Shown here: positions 48,786-59,004 of the stretch, piece by piece | Layout: each line of letters begins with the position of its first letter | How positions within the stretch are numbered: the stretch's first letter is position 1 | From: Scleromatobacter humisilvae | Lineage (GTDB): Bacteria; Pseudomonadota; Gammaproteobacteria; Burkholderiales; Burkholderiaceae_C | Assembly (NCBI RefSeq): GCF_023231945.1 | Contig: NZ_JAJLJH010000012.1 | Location: 1 to 64,000, forward strand | Direction of reading: 5' to 3' | Length of the DNA: 64,000 bases | Notes under the pieces: generated by a model | Told to the model about the DNA's origin: nothing | Databases searched by the model: none | The model's input: the letters and a program-made list of their open reading frames with translations, nothing else | Program-made: the position numbers and the translations under genes

Positions 48786-49859
48786 ATGCCGATGCTGAAA
48801 TCGCTGCGCGTGCCGGAACGCCTGTTCCAGATCTCGATGTGGGTCATCTCGCTGGTGTTCGCCGGCTTCCTGATCGGCCTGGGCGGGAAGGTGGTGGCGG
48901 ACCTGCCGCGCCTGGAGGAGCCGCCGGCGCTGGACCAATTCGCCGACCAGGCGGCCCTGTCGCAGCTGCGCGAACGGACGATGGCCGCGCACAAGCGGCA
49001 GGGGGAACTGGATTCGCAACGCGAGCGCCTCCGGCTCGAGCAGGCGGCCGCAGGCAACGCCTACCAGTCCGCGGACGAGACTTTCCGCAACTGGTTGAGC
49101 ACTCGCAAGGCGACCACCGATCCGGCGCAGGATCCGGAGGTCGTCCGCCGGACGCACGAGCTCGACGACCTGAAAGGCAGGCAACGCGAAGCGCAGGCGC
49201 GTGTCGAGGCGGTCGATCGCGACGCGCTCGCCGCCGAGCAGGCCCAGCAGGCGCAGCAGCGAGAGCTCGATGCGCTGCTGGAGGCCGCGCGCAAGCCCTA
49301 CGAGCACGCACGCTTCGTCAACGAGATGCGCGTCTTCGGCGCCCGGTTGGCGGTGACGCTGCCGCTGCTGGCGATCGCGGGATGGCTGGTCGCGCGCAAG
49401 CGGCGCAGCGAGTATTGGCCGCTGATGCGCGGCTTCGTGATCTTCGCGCTCTACGCGTTCTTCTTCGAACTTGTCCCGTACCTGCCGAGCTACGGCGGCT
49501 ACGTGCGCTACGGCGTGGGCATCGTGCTGACCGCGATCGCCGGACACTACGGCATCCGCCTGATGCGCCGCTACCTGGCCAGGCGCCAGGAGATCGAGCG
49601 CCAGACGGAATCCGAGCGGCGGCGCACGCTGGCGGCCGACGAGGCGATCAAGAAGCTCGCGGTCAACGTCTGCCCGGGATGCGAGCGGCCCGTGATGACG
49701 ACCGGCGACGCCGCGACCAATTTCTGCGTCAGCTGCGGACTGAAGCTCTATGACCGCTGCGGCGCCTGCGAGACGCGCAAGAACGCGTTCTTCCACTTCT
49801 GCCCGACCTGCGGCACGGGCGCGGCCGGGGCGCCGACCGCCGACGCGTCCGTGGCCTGA
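48786..49859 (+). CDS. Membrane protein with coiled coil and two C-terminal zinc ribbons
   Basis: A 357-residue protein. An N-terminal membrane helix (about 14-36) is followed by a long charged coiled coil (about 55-175), three more membrane helices (about 180-255) and a cytoplasmic helix (260-290). The C-terminus has two adjacent zinc ribbons: Cys296/299/314/317 and Cys325/328/339/342. I do not recognise a named family. The N-terminal half would lie in the periplasm with the ribbons in the cytoplasm. GAGGG precedes the ATGs at 48786 and 48792, either of which may be used. Monocistronic. Confidence 0.78.
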   Translation: MPMLKSLRVPERLFQISMWVISLVFAGFLIGLGGKVVADLPRLEEPPALDQFADQAALSQLRERTMAAHKRQGELDSQRERLRLEQAAAGNAYQSADETFRNWLSTRKATTDPAQDPEVVRRTHELDDLKGRQREAQARVEAVDRDALAAEQAQQAQQRELDALLEAARKPYEHARFVNEMRVFGARLAVTLPLLAIAGWLVARKRRSEYWPLMRGFVIFALYAFFFELVPYLPSYGGYVRYGVGIVLTAIAGHYGIRLMRRYLARRQEIERQTESERRRTLAADEAIKKLAVNVCPGCERPVMTTGDAATNFCVSCGLKLYDRCGACETRKNAFFHFCPTCGTGAAGAPTADASVA

Positions 49860-49884
49860 ACGGGCGCTTCGGGCGTTCGCGCGC

Positions 49885-50913
49885 TCACCACCATCCGGCG
49901 CGCTTGAGCGTCAGCGACCAGCGGAGATCGCCATCGTGGTCCGCGTCCGGCGCCGCCTCGCCCGGGAACAGCTTGCGGCGGGCGTCGCCGGTGAGCGTGC
50001 GGCTGCCGTCCAGAACCATCGAGAAGCGGGCGGCGCCGAGCGCGATGTGCAGCACGCCGCCTTCGACGCGCCAGCTGCCGGGGGTCTTGCGTTCGACGTT
50101 GTTGGCCTTGCTGGTCTCGACCGCCTGGCCGTCGGCCTGCAGCTCCAGCACCGCGTCCAGGCCCTTGCCGAATTGCCAGCGCGTGCCGGTGAAGTCGAAG
50201 CGCGCGGTCGCGTCGTCGGCGCGCTCGTGCACGTACTCGCCGTCGGTGGGCTTGCGCAGGCGCGCGTCGGGCAGGGCGAAGACGGCGGACAGCACGGCGT
50301 CGTTCGGCGTGCCGATGCGGGTCGTCGACATCCCCGAGAACTTCGGGTCGTCGATCACGGCCGCGAAGCGCGTGCGGTCGATCTCGTCCTTGAGGATCTT
50401 GCGCGACGTGTAGTGCAGCAGCGAGGCCTTGTGGTCCTCGGCGATGACATTGAACTGCACGCCGTCGCCGTTGCTCAGGATCACGAGGCCGCGGCCCTCG
50501 CCCTCGTGCGCGACCTGGGCCAGCACCTTGCGCGCCCACTCGGCCTGCACCGAGGGATCGACGCCGCGCACGGTGATCGCACCGCCGAGGGCCTCGACCG
50601 GCCACGCCGGGAAACCTTCGGGCGAGAACGCCACGCAGGCCCAGAACGGGCCGGCCGCCACGACGGCGCCGGGGCCGCCCGTGCGCGCCTCGAGCTCGGA
50701 CCGGGTGCGATCGCCCAGCCTGGCGTGCGTCGCGATGAAGTCCTTCACGCCGCCCGCGCCGTCGCCGAGGCAGCGCGCCATGGCGTCGGCGGCGTCGGCG
50801 TCGTTGACGTCGTGCAGGTCGTAGGCGTCGGCAATGACCGCGGGGTCGGCGACGGCGACGGCCGACGCCAGCGAGAGCAGGGCGGTGGCGACGGATTTGG
50901 CGATCGGGGACAT
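49885..50913 (-). CDS. Exported protein of unknown function
   Basis: A 342-residue protein with a signal peptide (cleavage after VAVA, near residue 22) and no membrane segments. The mature protein has alternating beta segments with RTRFAAVIDDPKFSGMSTTRIG and a C-terminal lipocalin-like SWRVEGGVLHIALGAARFS. No family is recognised. ATG 50913 gives a clean signal peptide; the frame is open upstream. The 234 bases upstream hold no other recognised feature. Confidence 0.7.
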   Translation of the reverse strand: MSPIAKSVATALLSLASAVAVADPAVIADAYDLHDVNDADAADAMARCLGDGAGGVKDFIATHARLGDRTRSELEARTGGPGAVVAAGPFWACVAFSPEGFPAWPVEALGGAITVRGVDPSVQAEWARKVLAQVAHEGEGRGLVILSNGDGVQFNVIAEDHKASLLHYTSRKILKDEIDRTRFAAVIDDPKFSGMSTTRIGTPNDAVLSAVFALPDARLRKPTDGEYVHERADDATARFDFTGTRWQFGKGLDAVLELQADGQAVETSKANNVERKTPGSWRVEGGVLHIALGAARFSMVLDGSRTLTGDARRKLFPGEAAPDADHDGDLRWSLTLKRAGWW

Positions 50914-51147
50914 GGGCGAGGGCGCGCGGGGCGCATCGGAGGGCGATGCCGCGGATTTTCCCCAGCGCCCGGCCTGCACGGGCCCACCGCCGCCCGCGCC
51001 GTGGCATTCGTCACGGGCGGATTGCACACTCGGGGCTCGCCGAGCTCGGCGGCAGTGGCGCGGACGCCGTTCAGCCTTCCTGCGAGGGCCGCTGGCTCGC
51101 GCACGGGTCGACGTGCGTCGATGCGAATCGGGTTTCGCGCGCGCCCC

Positions 51148-51765
51148 TCAGTGCCCGGCCTGGTTGTGCGGCAGCAGGCGATCCACATACGCCAGCGCCA
51201 TCGCCGACAACAGGAACGCGAGGTGGATCAGCGTCTGCCACATCAGCGTCTTCTCGTCGTAGGCCGCGGCATTGATGAAGGTCTTGAGCAGGTGGATGGA
51301 GCTGATGCCGATGATGGCCGTGCCCAGCTTGACCTTGAGCACCGAGGCGTTGACGTGGTCCAGCCACTCGGGCTGGTCGCGGTGGCCGTCGAGGTCCAGG
51401 CGCGACACGAAGGTCTCGTAGCCGCCGATGATGACCATCACCAGCAGGTTGGAGATCATCACCACGTCGATCAGGCCCAGCACCACCAGCATGATGAGGG
51501 TTTCGTTGAGCGAGGTGAGGTCGGTCAGCGGCGCGTTCACATCGTTCGGCGCCGGGTGGTATCCGATGCTCTGGACGAGGATCTGCACCGCGTGGCCGTC
51601 GCCGAACGCCGCCTGCAGCAGATGTATCAGCTCGGCCCAGAAATGCACGACGTAAACGCATTGCGCGAGGATCAGCCCCAGGTAGAGTGGCAGCTGCAGC
51701 CAGCGGCTCGCGAAGATCAGCCGCGGCAGCGGGCGAAGGCGGGGTGGCGGCGTTTGCGGGGTCAT
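51148..51765 (-). CDS. YqhA-family membrane protein (UPF0114)
   Basis: A 205-residue inner-membrane protein with four hydrophobic helices, containing [20 protein letters not shown] at the start. [20 protein letters not shown] and [20 protein letters not shown] follow, as in the TIGR00645/YqhA family. Function unknown; the conserved helices suggest a small channel or carrier-related protein. Divergent from acs with about 200 bases between, in which no clear promoter was found. Confidence 0.9.
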   Translation of the reverse strand: MTPQTPPPRLRPLPRLIFASRWLQLPLYLGLILAQCVYVVHFWAELIHLLQAAFGDGHAVQILVQSIGYHPAPNDVNAPLTDLTSLNETLIMLVVLGLIDVVMISNLLVMVIIGGYETFVSRLDLDGHRDQPEWLDHVNASVLKVKLGTAIIGISSIHLLKTFINAAAYDEKTLMWQTLIHLAFLLSAMALAYVDRLLPHNQAGH

Positions 51766-51965
51766 GGTGCTCGCTCGTGGTCGTGGTTTGCGGGCGATTG
51801 TAGGGAGCGCTGCCGTCGCCAGCGAGTCAGTGTCGGGTAAGAGCCGCGCCCTAACGTACGTCCCGCGCCCCGCCGTGCCGGACGAGCTTCACCCGTTCGC
51901 TCGCCGCGCGTAGCAGAATCAGACAGGGAGCCCGCGAGGTTCCCGCATTCCAGGAGACAGCATTC

Positions 51966-53945
51966 ATGAGCGCCGCAGAGCACACCCCGCACGAACTCAA
52001 GACCTACGACCCGCCGGCCGACATGAAGGCCCACGCGTGGGTCAGCGGCATGGACGCGTACGACGCGCTGTGCGCCGAGGCCGAGGCCGACCACGAAGGC
52101 TTCTGGGCGCGCCAGGCGCGCGAGCTGCTCGCGTGGAAGACGCCGTTCACCAGGACGCTCGACGAGAGCGACCCGCCGTTCTTCAAGTGGTTCGAGGACG
52201 GCACGCTCAATGCGTCGTACAACTGCCTGGACCGCAACGTCGCCGGCGGCCTCGGCGACAAGGTGGCGCTGGTGTTCGAGGCCGACGACGGCAGCGTCAC
52301 GCGCGTCACCTACAAGGAGCTGCTCGCCAAGACCTGCCGCATGGCCAACGCGCTCAAGGCGCGCGGCGTGAACAAGGGCGACCGCGTCGTCATCTACATG
52401 TCGATGTCGGTCGAAGGCGTCGTCGCGATGCAAGCCTGCGCCCGCATCGGCGCGCCGCACTCGGTCGTCTTCGGCGGCTTCTCGGCGCAGAGCCTGCGCG
52501 ACCGCATCGAGGACACCGGCGCCGTCATGGTGATCACCGCCGACGAGCAGCAGCGCGGCGGCAAGGCGCTGCCGCTCAAGGCCATCGTCGACGACGCGAT
52601 CGCCCTCGGCGGCTGCGACGCGGTCAAGGACGTCATCGTCTACAAGCGCACCGGCGGCGCCATTGCGTGGACGCCGCGCGACCACTGGCTGCACGACGTC
52701 ACGGCCGGCGCCGCCGACACCTGCGAGCCCGAGTGGGTCGGCGCGGAACATCCGCTGTTCCTGCTCTACACGTCCGGATCGACGGGCAAGCCCAAGGGCG
52801 TGCAGCACTCCACCGGCGGCTACCTGCTGCATGCGGCGCTCACCACCAAGTGGACGTTCGACCTCAAGGCCGACGACGTCTTCTGGTGCACCGCCGACAT
52901 CGGCTGGGTCACCGGCCACACCTACATCGCGTACGGCCCGCTGGCGCTCGGCGGCACCGAGATCGTGTTCGAAGGCGTGCCGACCTACCCGGACGCCGGC
53001 CGCTTCTGGAAGATGATCCAGGATCACAAGGTCACGAAGTTCTACACCGCGCCCACGGCCATCCGCTCGCTGATCAAGGCGGCCGAGGCGAACGACAAGG
53101 TGCACCCGAAGTCCTACGACCTGACGAGCCTGAAGATCCTCGGCTCGGTCGGCGAGCCGATCAATCCGGCCGCGTGGGAGTGGTACCACGAGCACGTGGG
53201 CGGCGGGCGCTGCCCGATCGTCGACACCTTCTGGCAGACCGAGACCGGCGGACACATGATCACGCCGCTGCCGGGCGCCACGCCGCTGGTGCCGGGCTCG
53301 TGCACGCTGCCGTTCCCCGGCATCGCCGCGGCCATCGTCGACGAGCTGGGCAACGACGTGCCCAACGGCACGGGCGGCCTGCTGGTCGTCAAGAAGCCGT
53401 GGCCGTCGATGATCCGCACCATCTTCGGCGACCCGGAGCGCTTCAAGAAGAGCTACTACCCGCCGGAGCTGAAGGGCTACTACCTCGCGGGCGACGGTTC
53501 CATCCGCGACGCGAAGACGGGCTACTTCACGATCACCGGCCGCATCGACGACGTGCTCAACGTGTCGGGCCACCGCATGGGCACGATGGAGATCGAGTCG
53601 GCGCTGGTGTCGTGCACCGAGCTCGTCGCCGAGGCCGCGGTCGTCGGCCGGCCGGACGACACCACCGGCGAGGCGATCTGCGCCTTCGTCGTGCTCAAGC
53701 GCGCGCGGCCGACCGGCGACGAGGCCAAGGCCATCGCCAAGCAGCTGCGCGACTGGGTCGGCAAGGAGATCGGCCCGATCGCCAAGCCCAAGGACATCCG
53801 CTTCGGCGACAACCTGCCCAAGACGCGCTCCGGCAAGATCATGCGGCGCCTGCTGCGCGACATCGCCAAGGGCCAGAAGGTGACGCAGGACACCAGCACG
53901 CTCGAGAACCCGGCCATCCTGGACCAGCTGGCCGAGAACAATTGA
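51966..53945 (+). CDS. acs: Acetyl-CoA synthetase
   Basis: A 659-residue AMP-forming acetyl-CoA synthetase. The P-loop-like [17 protein letters not shown] and the acyl-binding [20 protein letters not shown] are visible. The C-terminal [14 protein letters not shown] motif holds the catalytic Lys that is acetylated in regulation of this enzyme. It activates acetate for the citric acid and glyoxylate cycles. AGGAGA precedes ATG 51966. Followed by the small Trp-rich gene, likely a separate unit. Confidence 0.96.
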   Translation: MSAAEHTPHELKTYDPPADMKAHAWVSGMDAYDALCAEAEADHEGFWARQARELLAWKTPFTRTLDESDPPFFKWFEDGTLNASYNCLDRNVAGGLGDKVALVFEADDGSVTRVTYKELLAKTCRMANALKARGVNKGDRVVIYMSMSVEGVVAMQACARIGAPHSVVFGGFSAQSLRDRIEDTGAVMVITADEQQRGGKALPLKAIVDDAIALGGCDAVKDVIVYKRTGGAIAWTPRDHWLHDVTAGAADTCEPEWVGAEHPLFLLYTSGSTGKPKGVQHSTGGYLLHAALTTKWTFDLKADDVFWCTADIGWVTGHTYIAYGPLALGGTEIVFEGVPTYPDAGRFWKMIQDHKVTKFYTAPTAIRSLIKAAEANDKVHPKSYDLTSLKILGSVGEPINPAAWEWYHEHVGGGRCPIVDTFWQTETGGHMITPLPGATPLVPGSCTLPFPGIAAAIVDELGNDVPNGTGGLLVVKKPWPSMIRTIFGDPERFKKSYYPPELKGYYLAGDGSIRDAKTGYFTITGRIDDVLNVSGHRMGTMEIESALVSCTELVAEAAVVGRPDDTTGEAICAFVVLKRARPTGDEAKAIAKQLRDWVGKEIGPIAKPKDIRFGDNLPKTRSGKIMRRLLRDIAKGQKVTQDTSTLENPAILDQLAENN

Positions 53946-54032
53946 CGCTCGCGGGCCTTCGTGCCCGTGCCGCGGCTTGCGTTGCTGCTACATTGGACCG
54001 ATTCGTCGTTTCATCTCGCCCGGGGTAGCAGC

Positions 54033-54338
54033 ATGTTCTTCGTCGTCGTTGGCGTCATCCTGGTCGTCTGCAACCTGATGGGTTGGGGACCGATGGCGAA
54101 CTGGAACTGGGCCATCCTGGACGATCACGGCAACTGGGGCGACCTGTGGAAGTTCGTGCTGCCGTTCGCGCTGGCCGTCGCCTGGTGGGTGTGGTCGGAT
54201 GCGACCGGCTGGACCAAGCGCAAGGCGATGATCCGCGACGACCAGCGCAAGCAGGATCGGCGCGACCGCAACATCGACGCGATGGGCCTGGGCCACCTGC
54301 ACAAGCACCGCAACGGCAAGACGCGGCCCAAGCAATGA
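54033..54338 (+). CDS. Small Trp-rich membrane protein (TIGR04438)
   Basis: A 101-residue protein with two membrane helices (2-20 and 45-62) and a basic, Arg/Lys-rich cytoplasmic tail. It contains GWGPMANWNWAILDDHGNWG between the helices, matching the TIGR04438 Trp-rich family that is restricted to betaproteobacteria. Function unknown. It is ten bases from the next gene on the same strand. Confidence 0.85.
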   Translation: MFFVVVGVILVVCNLMGWGPMANWNWAILDDHGNWGDLWKFVLPFALAVAWWVWSDATGWTKRKAMIRDDQRKQDRRDRNIDAMGLGHLHKHRNGKTRPKQ

Positions 54339-54348
54339 CCTGCTGCCG

Positions 54349-54762
54349 ATGCCGCTGAAGATCGTCGCTCGCGAGACCCTGCACGTCGGCCAGCCGCTGG
54401 TCGTCGATGGCGATTCGCCGATCGGCCGCTACTCCACGGTGTTCGAGGACGACGGCAACACGGCCTATTTCTACGCGATCGACACCGATGTCGAGGACGG
54501 CACCCCGATCCAGGACGCCTTGCACGTCTACAACGTCGCCAACGTCACCGACGCGGACCGGCCGTCGACATTGGAGATCGGCTGGTCGGAGGACGGGCTC
54601 AAGGCCTTGCTGCTGATCAACGACCAGCCTCACGCCGCCTTCGACTTCATCCGGCGCCAGGGCTGGTGCCAGACGGGGTTTCCGCCCGGAGCGTCCAGGA
54701 CCTCAGGCTGGTCGCCCGCTTCGCGGGACTGGAACGACGAGGTCGAGGTGCTGTTCGACTAG
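54349..54762 (+). CDS. DUF2251 domain protein
   Basis: A 137-residue soluble protein with FEDDGNTAYFYAIDTD and DALHVYNVANVTDADRPSTL, the pattern of DUF2251 proteins. No signal or membrane segment. Family function is unknown. It starts ten bases after the Trp-rich gene, so the two are probably co-transcribed. It is convergent with the Cys-rich exported protein gene. Confidence 0.8.
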   Translation: MPLKIVARETLHVGQPLVVDGDSPIGRYSTVFEDDGNTAYFYAIDTDVEDGTPIQDALHVYNVANVTDADRPSTLEIGWSEDGLKALLLINDQPHAAFDFIRRQGWCQTGFPPGASRTSGWSPASRDWNDEVEVLFD

Positions 54763-54769
54763 GGCCTGC

Positions 54770-55237
54770 TCAGCGGCGTCCGCCGAGCTGTTGCTGGCAG
54801 GTCGGCGGCAGCTGCTGGACGATGCATCGCGTGGCTTCGCCGATGCCGTCCCGCAGGCAAGGCGTGGCCTGCTGCACGCAGACCGGATCGCGATGGACGC
54901 CGGTGCCGCCCGTCATCGACACGTAGCAATGCGCCGACAGCCGGCTCTGGTAGCAGCGCTTGAGCGTGGCGTCGAGCTGCGGCACGCAGACGGACACGGT
55001 GTGCTTGGCGCTCGCCTGGCAGCTCGAATCGAGGTTGTTGTAGCCGGGCAGGCTGCCGATGTCGAAGCCGCTCATGTCCGTGGCGACGGTGCTGCTCGCG
55101 CTGCCCGCGGCGCAGGCGTGATCCTGGTAGCTGGTGGAGCCGTCGGGCTGCTTGCACTTGAAGCCCTGGGCGTGGGCGAGTCCCGCCACGCAGGCCAGCA
55201 AGGCCGCGAAAAGGGCCCGGTGGAATCGCTTTGCCAA
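54770..55237 (-). CDS. Exported Cys-rich protein (DUF4124-like N-terminus)
   Basis: A 155-residue protein with a signal peptide (cleavage after AHAQ, near residue 24). The mature start FKCKQPDGSTSYQDHAC resembles a DUF4124 domain. At least nine further Cys in the mature part (SSCQ, SVCVPQ, RCYQ, HCYV and others) suggest several disulfides. It starts with TTG at 55237, preceded by GGGAGC. Function unknown. Confidence 0.78.
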   Translation of the reverse strand: MAKRFHRALFAALLACVAGLAHAQGFKCKQPDGSTSYQDHACAAGSASSTVATDMSGFDIGSLPGYNNLDSSCQASAKHTVSVCVPQLDATLKRCYQSRLSAHCYVSMTGGTGVHRDPVCVQQATPCLRDGIGEATRCIVQQLPPTCQQQLGGRR

Positions 55238-55314
55238 GTTGTCGCTCCCTGCATGTTGCTGTCAGGTTAAGAGCCTATCGCGGACCGGTGCGGATTCGGC
55301 GCCCAGGCGCGCGT

Positions 55315-55923
55315 TCAGGCGCGCGCGGAGGGCGAACCGCGGTCGTTTTTGGCACTTCGCGCGTGCCAGGGAAGCAACAAGATGACGCCGACGCGGCGGC
55401 GGTAGCGCGCGTAGGCCGGGGCGAGCGGGCTGCGCGCCAGGGTGTGCTCGTCATGCAGCGCCATGACGACGAACAGGATCGTGTTGGCGAGCGCCACGGC
55501 GCCTCCCAGCCGCGAATGCAAGGCCACCGCCACCGCGGCGAATGCGAGCAGGTAGCTCAGGTAGAACGGATGCCGGAACCAGCGATACGGGCCCGACTCG
55601 AGCAGCGCCGCCGGCGCCTGGCCGCTCAGCCCGATGAACAGGCGCTGCGGGCCGGCGGTGCGGCGCGCCCATTCGTAGAGCGCGACGGCCGCGGCCGCAA
55701 GCAGCAGCGCCGCCCCGGTCGTGGCGCCCGGCGCGAGGCCGCCGAACAGGCCCACCCAGGCGACCGCCATGATGCCGGACAGAAACGACGCCTGGCCCCA
55801 CGCCGCGCCGGGGCTGGGCTCGCGCCGGATGAACGTCCGGGCGCCGGCGCCCAGGAACCACTGGAACGGCGCGGCCAGCAGGATCGTCAGCACGATGGAG
55901 GCAATCAGGGCCGGCCAGGACAT
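55315..55923 (-). CDS. Isoprenylcysteine carboxyl methyltransferase-like membrane protein
   Basis: A 202-residue protein with five to six membrane helices. The C-terminal motif ESGPYRWFRHPFYLSYLLAF followed by EHTLARSPLAPAYARYRRRV is the SAM-binding signature of the ICMT/PEMT group. The bacterial members methylate unknown substrates. It lies 18 bases downstream of the small oxidoreductase-like gene on the same strand. Confidence 0.85.
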   Translation of the reverse strand: MSWPALIASIVLTILLAAPFQWFLGAGARTFIRREPSPGAAWGQASFLSGIMAVAWVGLFGGLAPGATTGAALLLAAAAVALYEWARRTAGPQRLFIGLSGQAPAALLESGPYRWFRHPFYLSYLLAFAAVAVALHSRLGGAVALANTILFVVMALHDEHTLARSPLAPAYARYRRRVGVILLLPWHARSAKNDRGSPSARA

Positions 55924-55941
55924 GCGCTCGGCTCCCGCTGC

Positions 55942-56139
55942 TCACGCCGCTTCGGAAGGCGCTTGCGGATGCCGCGCGCGCCACGCGCGCAACGCCTGGC
56001 GGTACTTGTCCATCTCCAGGTCGTGCAGGTCGAAGATGCACGGGTCGCAGCCGTTGCCGCAGCACATCTCGAAATCGGGCTGCGGCGGGGCGACCGGCAT
56101 CGGGTCGTCGTCGGGCGTGGACGGGGAGGGCGAGGTCAT
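55942..56139 (-). CDS. Small oxidoreductase-like domain protein
   Basis: A 65-residue protein with a Pro-rich start and the CCGNGCDPCIFDLHDLEMDKYR motif, spread over residues 26-47, that defines the oxidoreductase-like N-terminal domain (PF09791). Four cysteines could bind metal. Start ATG 56139 is chosen; no good ribosome binding site. It lies 13 bases before the ilvD terminator. Confidence 0.82.
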   Translation of the reverse strand: MTSPSPSTPDDDPMPVAPPQPDFEMCCGNGCDPCIFDLHDLEMDKYRQALRAWRARHPQAPSEAA

Positions 56140-56151
56140 GCCGCGATTGTC

Positions 56152-56177
56152 CAAAAGAAAAGGCACCCGCGGGTGCC
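56152..56177 (-). terminator. Terminator of ilvD
   Basis: On the minus strand GGCACC-CGCG-GGTGCC is followed by TTTTCTTTT. It lies 24 bases after the ilvD stop. Confidence 0.9.
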
Positions 56178-56200
56178 CTGGTGTCTTGGGCGCGATGCCC

Positions 56201-57886
56201 TCACTCGAACTTGTCCAGCACCGCCCCGAAGCTCGCGCTCGACGAGTGGTTCGCGAACTTCGCCAGCACGCCTCGCGTGTAGCGCGGCGCGGGCTTCTTC
56301 CACGCGGCCTTGCGCCTGGCGAGTTCGTCGTCGGAGACGTGCAGTTCGAGCAGCAGCTTGTGGGCGTCGATGGTGATCCTGTCGCCTTCCTGGACGAGCG
56401 CGATCGCGCCCCCTTCGTAGGCCTCGGGCGCGACGTGGCCGACCACCATGCCCCACGTCCCGCCGGAGAAGCGGCCGTCGGTGATCAGGCCGACCGACTC
56501 GCCCAGGCCCTGGCCGATCAGCGCGCCGGTGGGGGCGAGCATCTCGGGCATGCCGGGGCCGCCCTTGGGGCCGAGGTAGCGCAGGATCATCACGTCGCCG
56601 GCGACGATCCTGCCCGCCATGATCGCGGCCAGCGCCGACTGCTCGTCCTCGAACACGCGTGCCGGGCCGGTCATCACCGGGCTCTTCAGGCCGGTGATCT
56701 TGGCGACGCAGCCCTCGGTGGCGAGGTTGCCGCGCAGGATCGCGAGGTGGCCGTCGGCGTACATCGCGTTGGCGATGGTGCGGATCACCTTCTGGTCGGC
56801 ACGCGGCACGGACGGCACGTCGGCCAGCGTCTCGGCGATGGTCTTGCCGGTGATGGTGATGCAGTCGCCGTGCAGCAGGCCGGCGTCCAGCAGCAGCTTC
56901 ATGACCTGCGGGATGCCGCCCGCGCGGTGCAGGTCGATGGCCAGGAACTCGCCGCTGGGCTTCAGGTCGCACAGCACCGGCGTGCGCTTGCGGATGCGCT
57001 CGAAGTCGTCGATCGTCCATTCCACTTCGGCCGCGTGCGCGATGGCCAGGAAGTGCAGCACCGCGTTGGTGGAGCCGCCGGTGGCCATGATGACGGCGAC
57101 GGCGTTCTCGATGGACTTGCGGGTGACGATGTCACGCGGCTTGAGGTCGGCCTTGACGGCCTCGACCAGCACGCGCGCCGATTCGCGCGTGTTCTCGATC
57201 TTCTCGCCCTCGACGTTGGCCATCGTCGACGAGTACGGCAGCGACATGCCCAGCGCCTCGAACGACGACGACATCGTGTTGGCCGTGTACATGCCGCCGC
57301 ACGAGCCGGTGCCCGGGATGGCACGGCGCTCGATCTGGCAGAAGTCCTCCTCGCTCATCTTGCCGGCCGAGAACTGGCCCACGGCCTCGAACACGCTGAC
57401 GATGTTGAGGTCCTTGCCCTTGTAGTGGCCCGGCATGATGGTGCCGCCGTAGACGTAGATGGCCGGCACGTTGGCGCGCAGCATGCCCATCATGCCGCCG
57501 GGCATGTTCTTGTCGCAGCCGCCGATGACGAGCACGCCGTCCAGCCACTGGCCGCCGACGCAGGTCTCGACGCAGTCGGAGATCACCTCGCGCGAGACCA
57601 GGCTGTACTTCATGCCCTCGGTGCCCATGGCCATGCCGTCGGAGATGGTGGGCGTGCCGAACAGCTGCGGATTGGCGCCGAAGTCCTTCAGGCTCGCGAC
57701 GGCGGCGTCGGCCAGCGGTTGCAGGCCGGAGTTGCAGGGCGTGATCGTGGAGTGGCCGTTGGCCACGCCGATCATCGGCTTGCCGAAGTCCGTCTCCTGG
57801 TAGCCCATCGCGTAGTACATCGAGCGATTGGGGGCGCGGGCGACGCCTTCGGTGATGTTCTTCGAGCGGCGGTTGGCGGCGGACAT
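56201..57886 (-). CDS. ilvD: Dihydroxyacid dehydratase
   Basis: A 561-residue IlvD/Edd family dehydratase acting in valine, leucine and isoleucine synthesis. Fe-S ligands are seen in [17 protein letters not shown] and [15 protein letters not shown]. The length and C-terminal [19 protein letters not shown] block match the long-form IlvD. ATG 57886 has CAGGAGA upstream. It is divergent from a LysR gene, 108 bases away, so that regulator may control it. A strong terminator follows. Confidence 0.95.
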   Translation of the reverse strand: MSAANRRSKNITEGVARAPNRSMYYAMGYQETDFGKPMIGVANGHSTITPCNSGLQPLADAAVASLKDFGANPQLFGTPTISDGMAMGTEGMKYSLVSREVISDCVETCVGGQWLDGVLVIGGCDKNMPGGMMGMLRANVPAIYVYGGTIMPGHYKGKDLNIVSVFEAVGQFSAGKMSEEDFCQIERRAIPGTGSCGGMYTANTMSSSFEALGMSLPYSSTMANVEGEKIENTRESARVLVEAVKADLKPRDIVTRKSIENAVAVIMATGGSTNAVLHFLAIAHAAEVEWTIDDFERIRKRTPVLCDLKPSGEFLAIDLHRAGGIPQVMKLLLDAGLLHGDCITITGKTIAETLADVPSVPRADQKVIRTIANAMYADGHLAILRGNLATEGCVAKITGLKSPVMTGPARVFEDEQSALAAIMAGRIVAGDVMILRYLGPKGGPGMPEMLAPTGALIGQGLGESVGLITDGRFSGGTWGMVVGHVAPEAYEGGAIALVQEGDRITIDAHKLLLELHVSDDELARRKAAWKKPAPRYTRGVLAKFANHSSSASFGAVLDKFE

Positions 57887-57973
57887 GGCGGTCTCCTGGA
57901 GTCGTTCCGGGTCTGGGCGAGCGCAGAGTATCCGGCGAGCCAAAATGCGTGTCCAATAGATTCATCGTGCTCG

Positions 57974-57996
57974 ATTGATATTCATGGCGAATCAAT
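57974..57996. promoter_or_regulatory. LysR-type T-N11-A binding motif
   Basis: ATTGAT at 57974-57979 and its exact complement ATCAAT at 57991-57996 are separated by 11 bases, the spacing of a LysR regulator box. It overlaps the start codon of the regulator gene itself (57995), so binding would repress it and could affect divergent ilvD. Confidence 0.6.
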
Positions 57997-58939
57997 GAAC
58001 GACGCCCAATTCGACCTGCGGCAACTGCGCCAGTTCGCCGTGCTCGCCGAGGAATGCCACTTCGGCCGCGCCGCCGCGCGCCTGGCGATGACGCAGCCGC
58101 CGCTGACGCAGGCCATCCAGCGGCTCGAGGCCGCGCTCGGCGCGCGCCTGTTCGAGCGCACGCAGCGCCGTGTCGCGCTGAGCCCGGCCGGCGAGGTGCT
58201 GCTGCCGCTCGCGCGCAAGCTGCTCGAGGGCGCCGACGCGCTCGCGCCCGCGGTGCGTGCCGCGGCGGCTGGGCTGTCCGGCCAGTTGCGGCTCGCCTTC
58301 GTCTCCAGCGTGACGTACGGCCCGCTGCCCGCGTGGCTCAGCGGCTTTCGCGCGGCCTATCCCGATGTCGCGCTGAGCCTGCGCGAGGCCACGCTCGACG
58401 TGCAACTGGAGCTGTTCGCTGCCGGCGAGATCGACGCCGGGTTCGTGCTGCACGCGCCGGGCGCGGTGCCGCCCGGCTTCGAGCACGTGCGCGTGATCGA
58501 CGAGGCGCTGGTGATGGCGCTGCCCGAGGGCCATGCCGCCTGGAGGTCCGCGACGGCCGCCGCGATGCCGCGCCTGCGCTGGCGCGACGTCCACGCCGAG
58601 CCGCTGGTGATCTTCCCGCGCCAGATCGCGCCGTCGCTGTTCGACGCGCTCGTGTCGGCGTACCACGCGGGCGGCGACACGATGCGCATCGCGCAGCAGG
58701 CGATCCAGATGCAGACCATCGTCAACCTCGTCTCTGGCGGCATGGGCGTGGCCTGGGTGCCGGAGTCGCTCACGCACCTGCAGCGCGCGGGCGTGCGCTA
58801 CGCGCGCGTGACCGGGCTGCCCGGCCAGGCGCTGCGCTGCGAGACCAGCCTGGTGTGGCGCGCCGGCGCCGCGCCGGTCGTCGAGCGCTTCGTCGAGCAC
58901 GTGCGGCGCGGCCGGGGGCGGGTTTCGACAGGGCGCTGA
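57995..58939 (+). CDS. LysR-family transcriptional regulator
   Basis: A 314-residue LysR-type regulator. The N-terminal helix-turn-helix ([36 protein letters not shown] over residues 6-41) is followed by the usual effector domain. It is divergent from ilvD, and a T-N11-A palindrome covers its start. The combination suggests control of ilvD or branched-chain synthesis (inference). The effector is unknown. lgt follows 65 bases downstream. Confidence 0.9.
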   Translation: MNDAQFDLRQLRQFAVLAEECHFGRAAARLAMTQPPLTQAIQRLEAALGARLFERTQRRVALSPAGEVLLPLARKLLEGADALAPAVRAAAAGLSGQLRLAFVSSVTYGPLPAWLSGFRAAYPDVALSLREATLDVQLELFAAGEIDAGFVLHAPGAVPPGFEHVRVIDEALVMALPEGHAAWRSATAAAMPRLRWRDVHAEPLVIFPRQIAPSLFDALVSAYHAGGDTMRIAQQAIQMQTIVNLVSGGMGVAWVPESLTHLQRAGVRYARVTGLPGQALRCETSLVWRAGAAPVVERFVEHVRRGRGRVSTGR

Positions 58940-59004
58940 CGGCCGATTCGAAACCGAAACGCGAAACAGCGACAATCGCCGGCTGTCCAAGGAGTTCCCT
59001 GCCG

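Noticed and set aside
55721-57960. Long plus-strand frame opposite ilvD that runs into the LysR gene
   Set aside because: Only the last part (from 57995) is a real gene; the upstream part is antisense to ilvD and two small genes.
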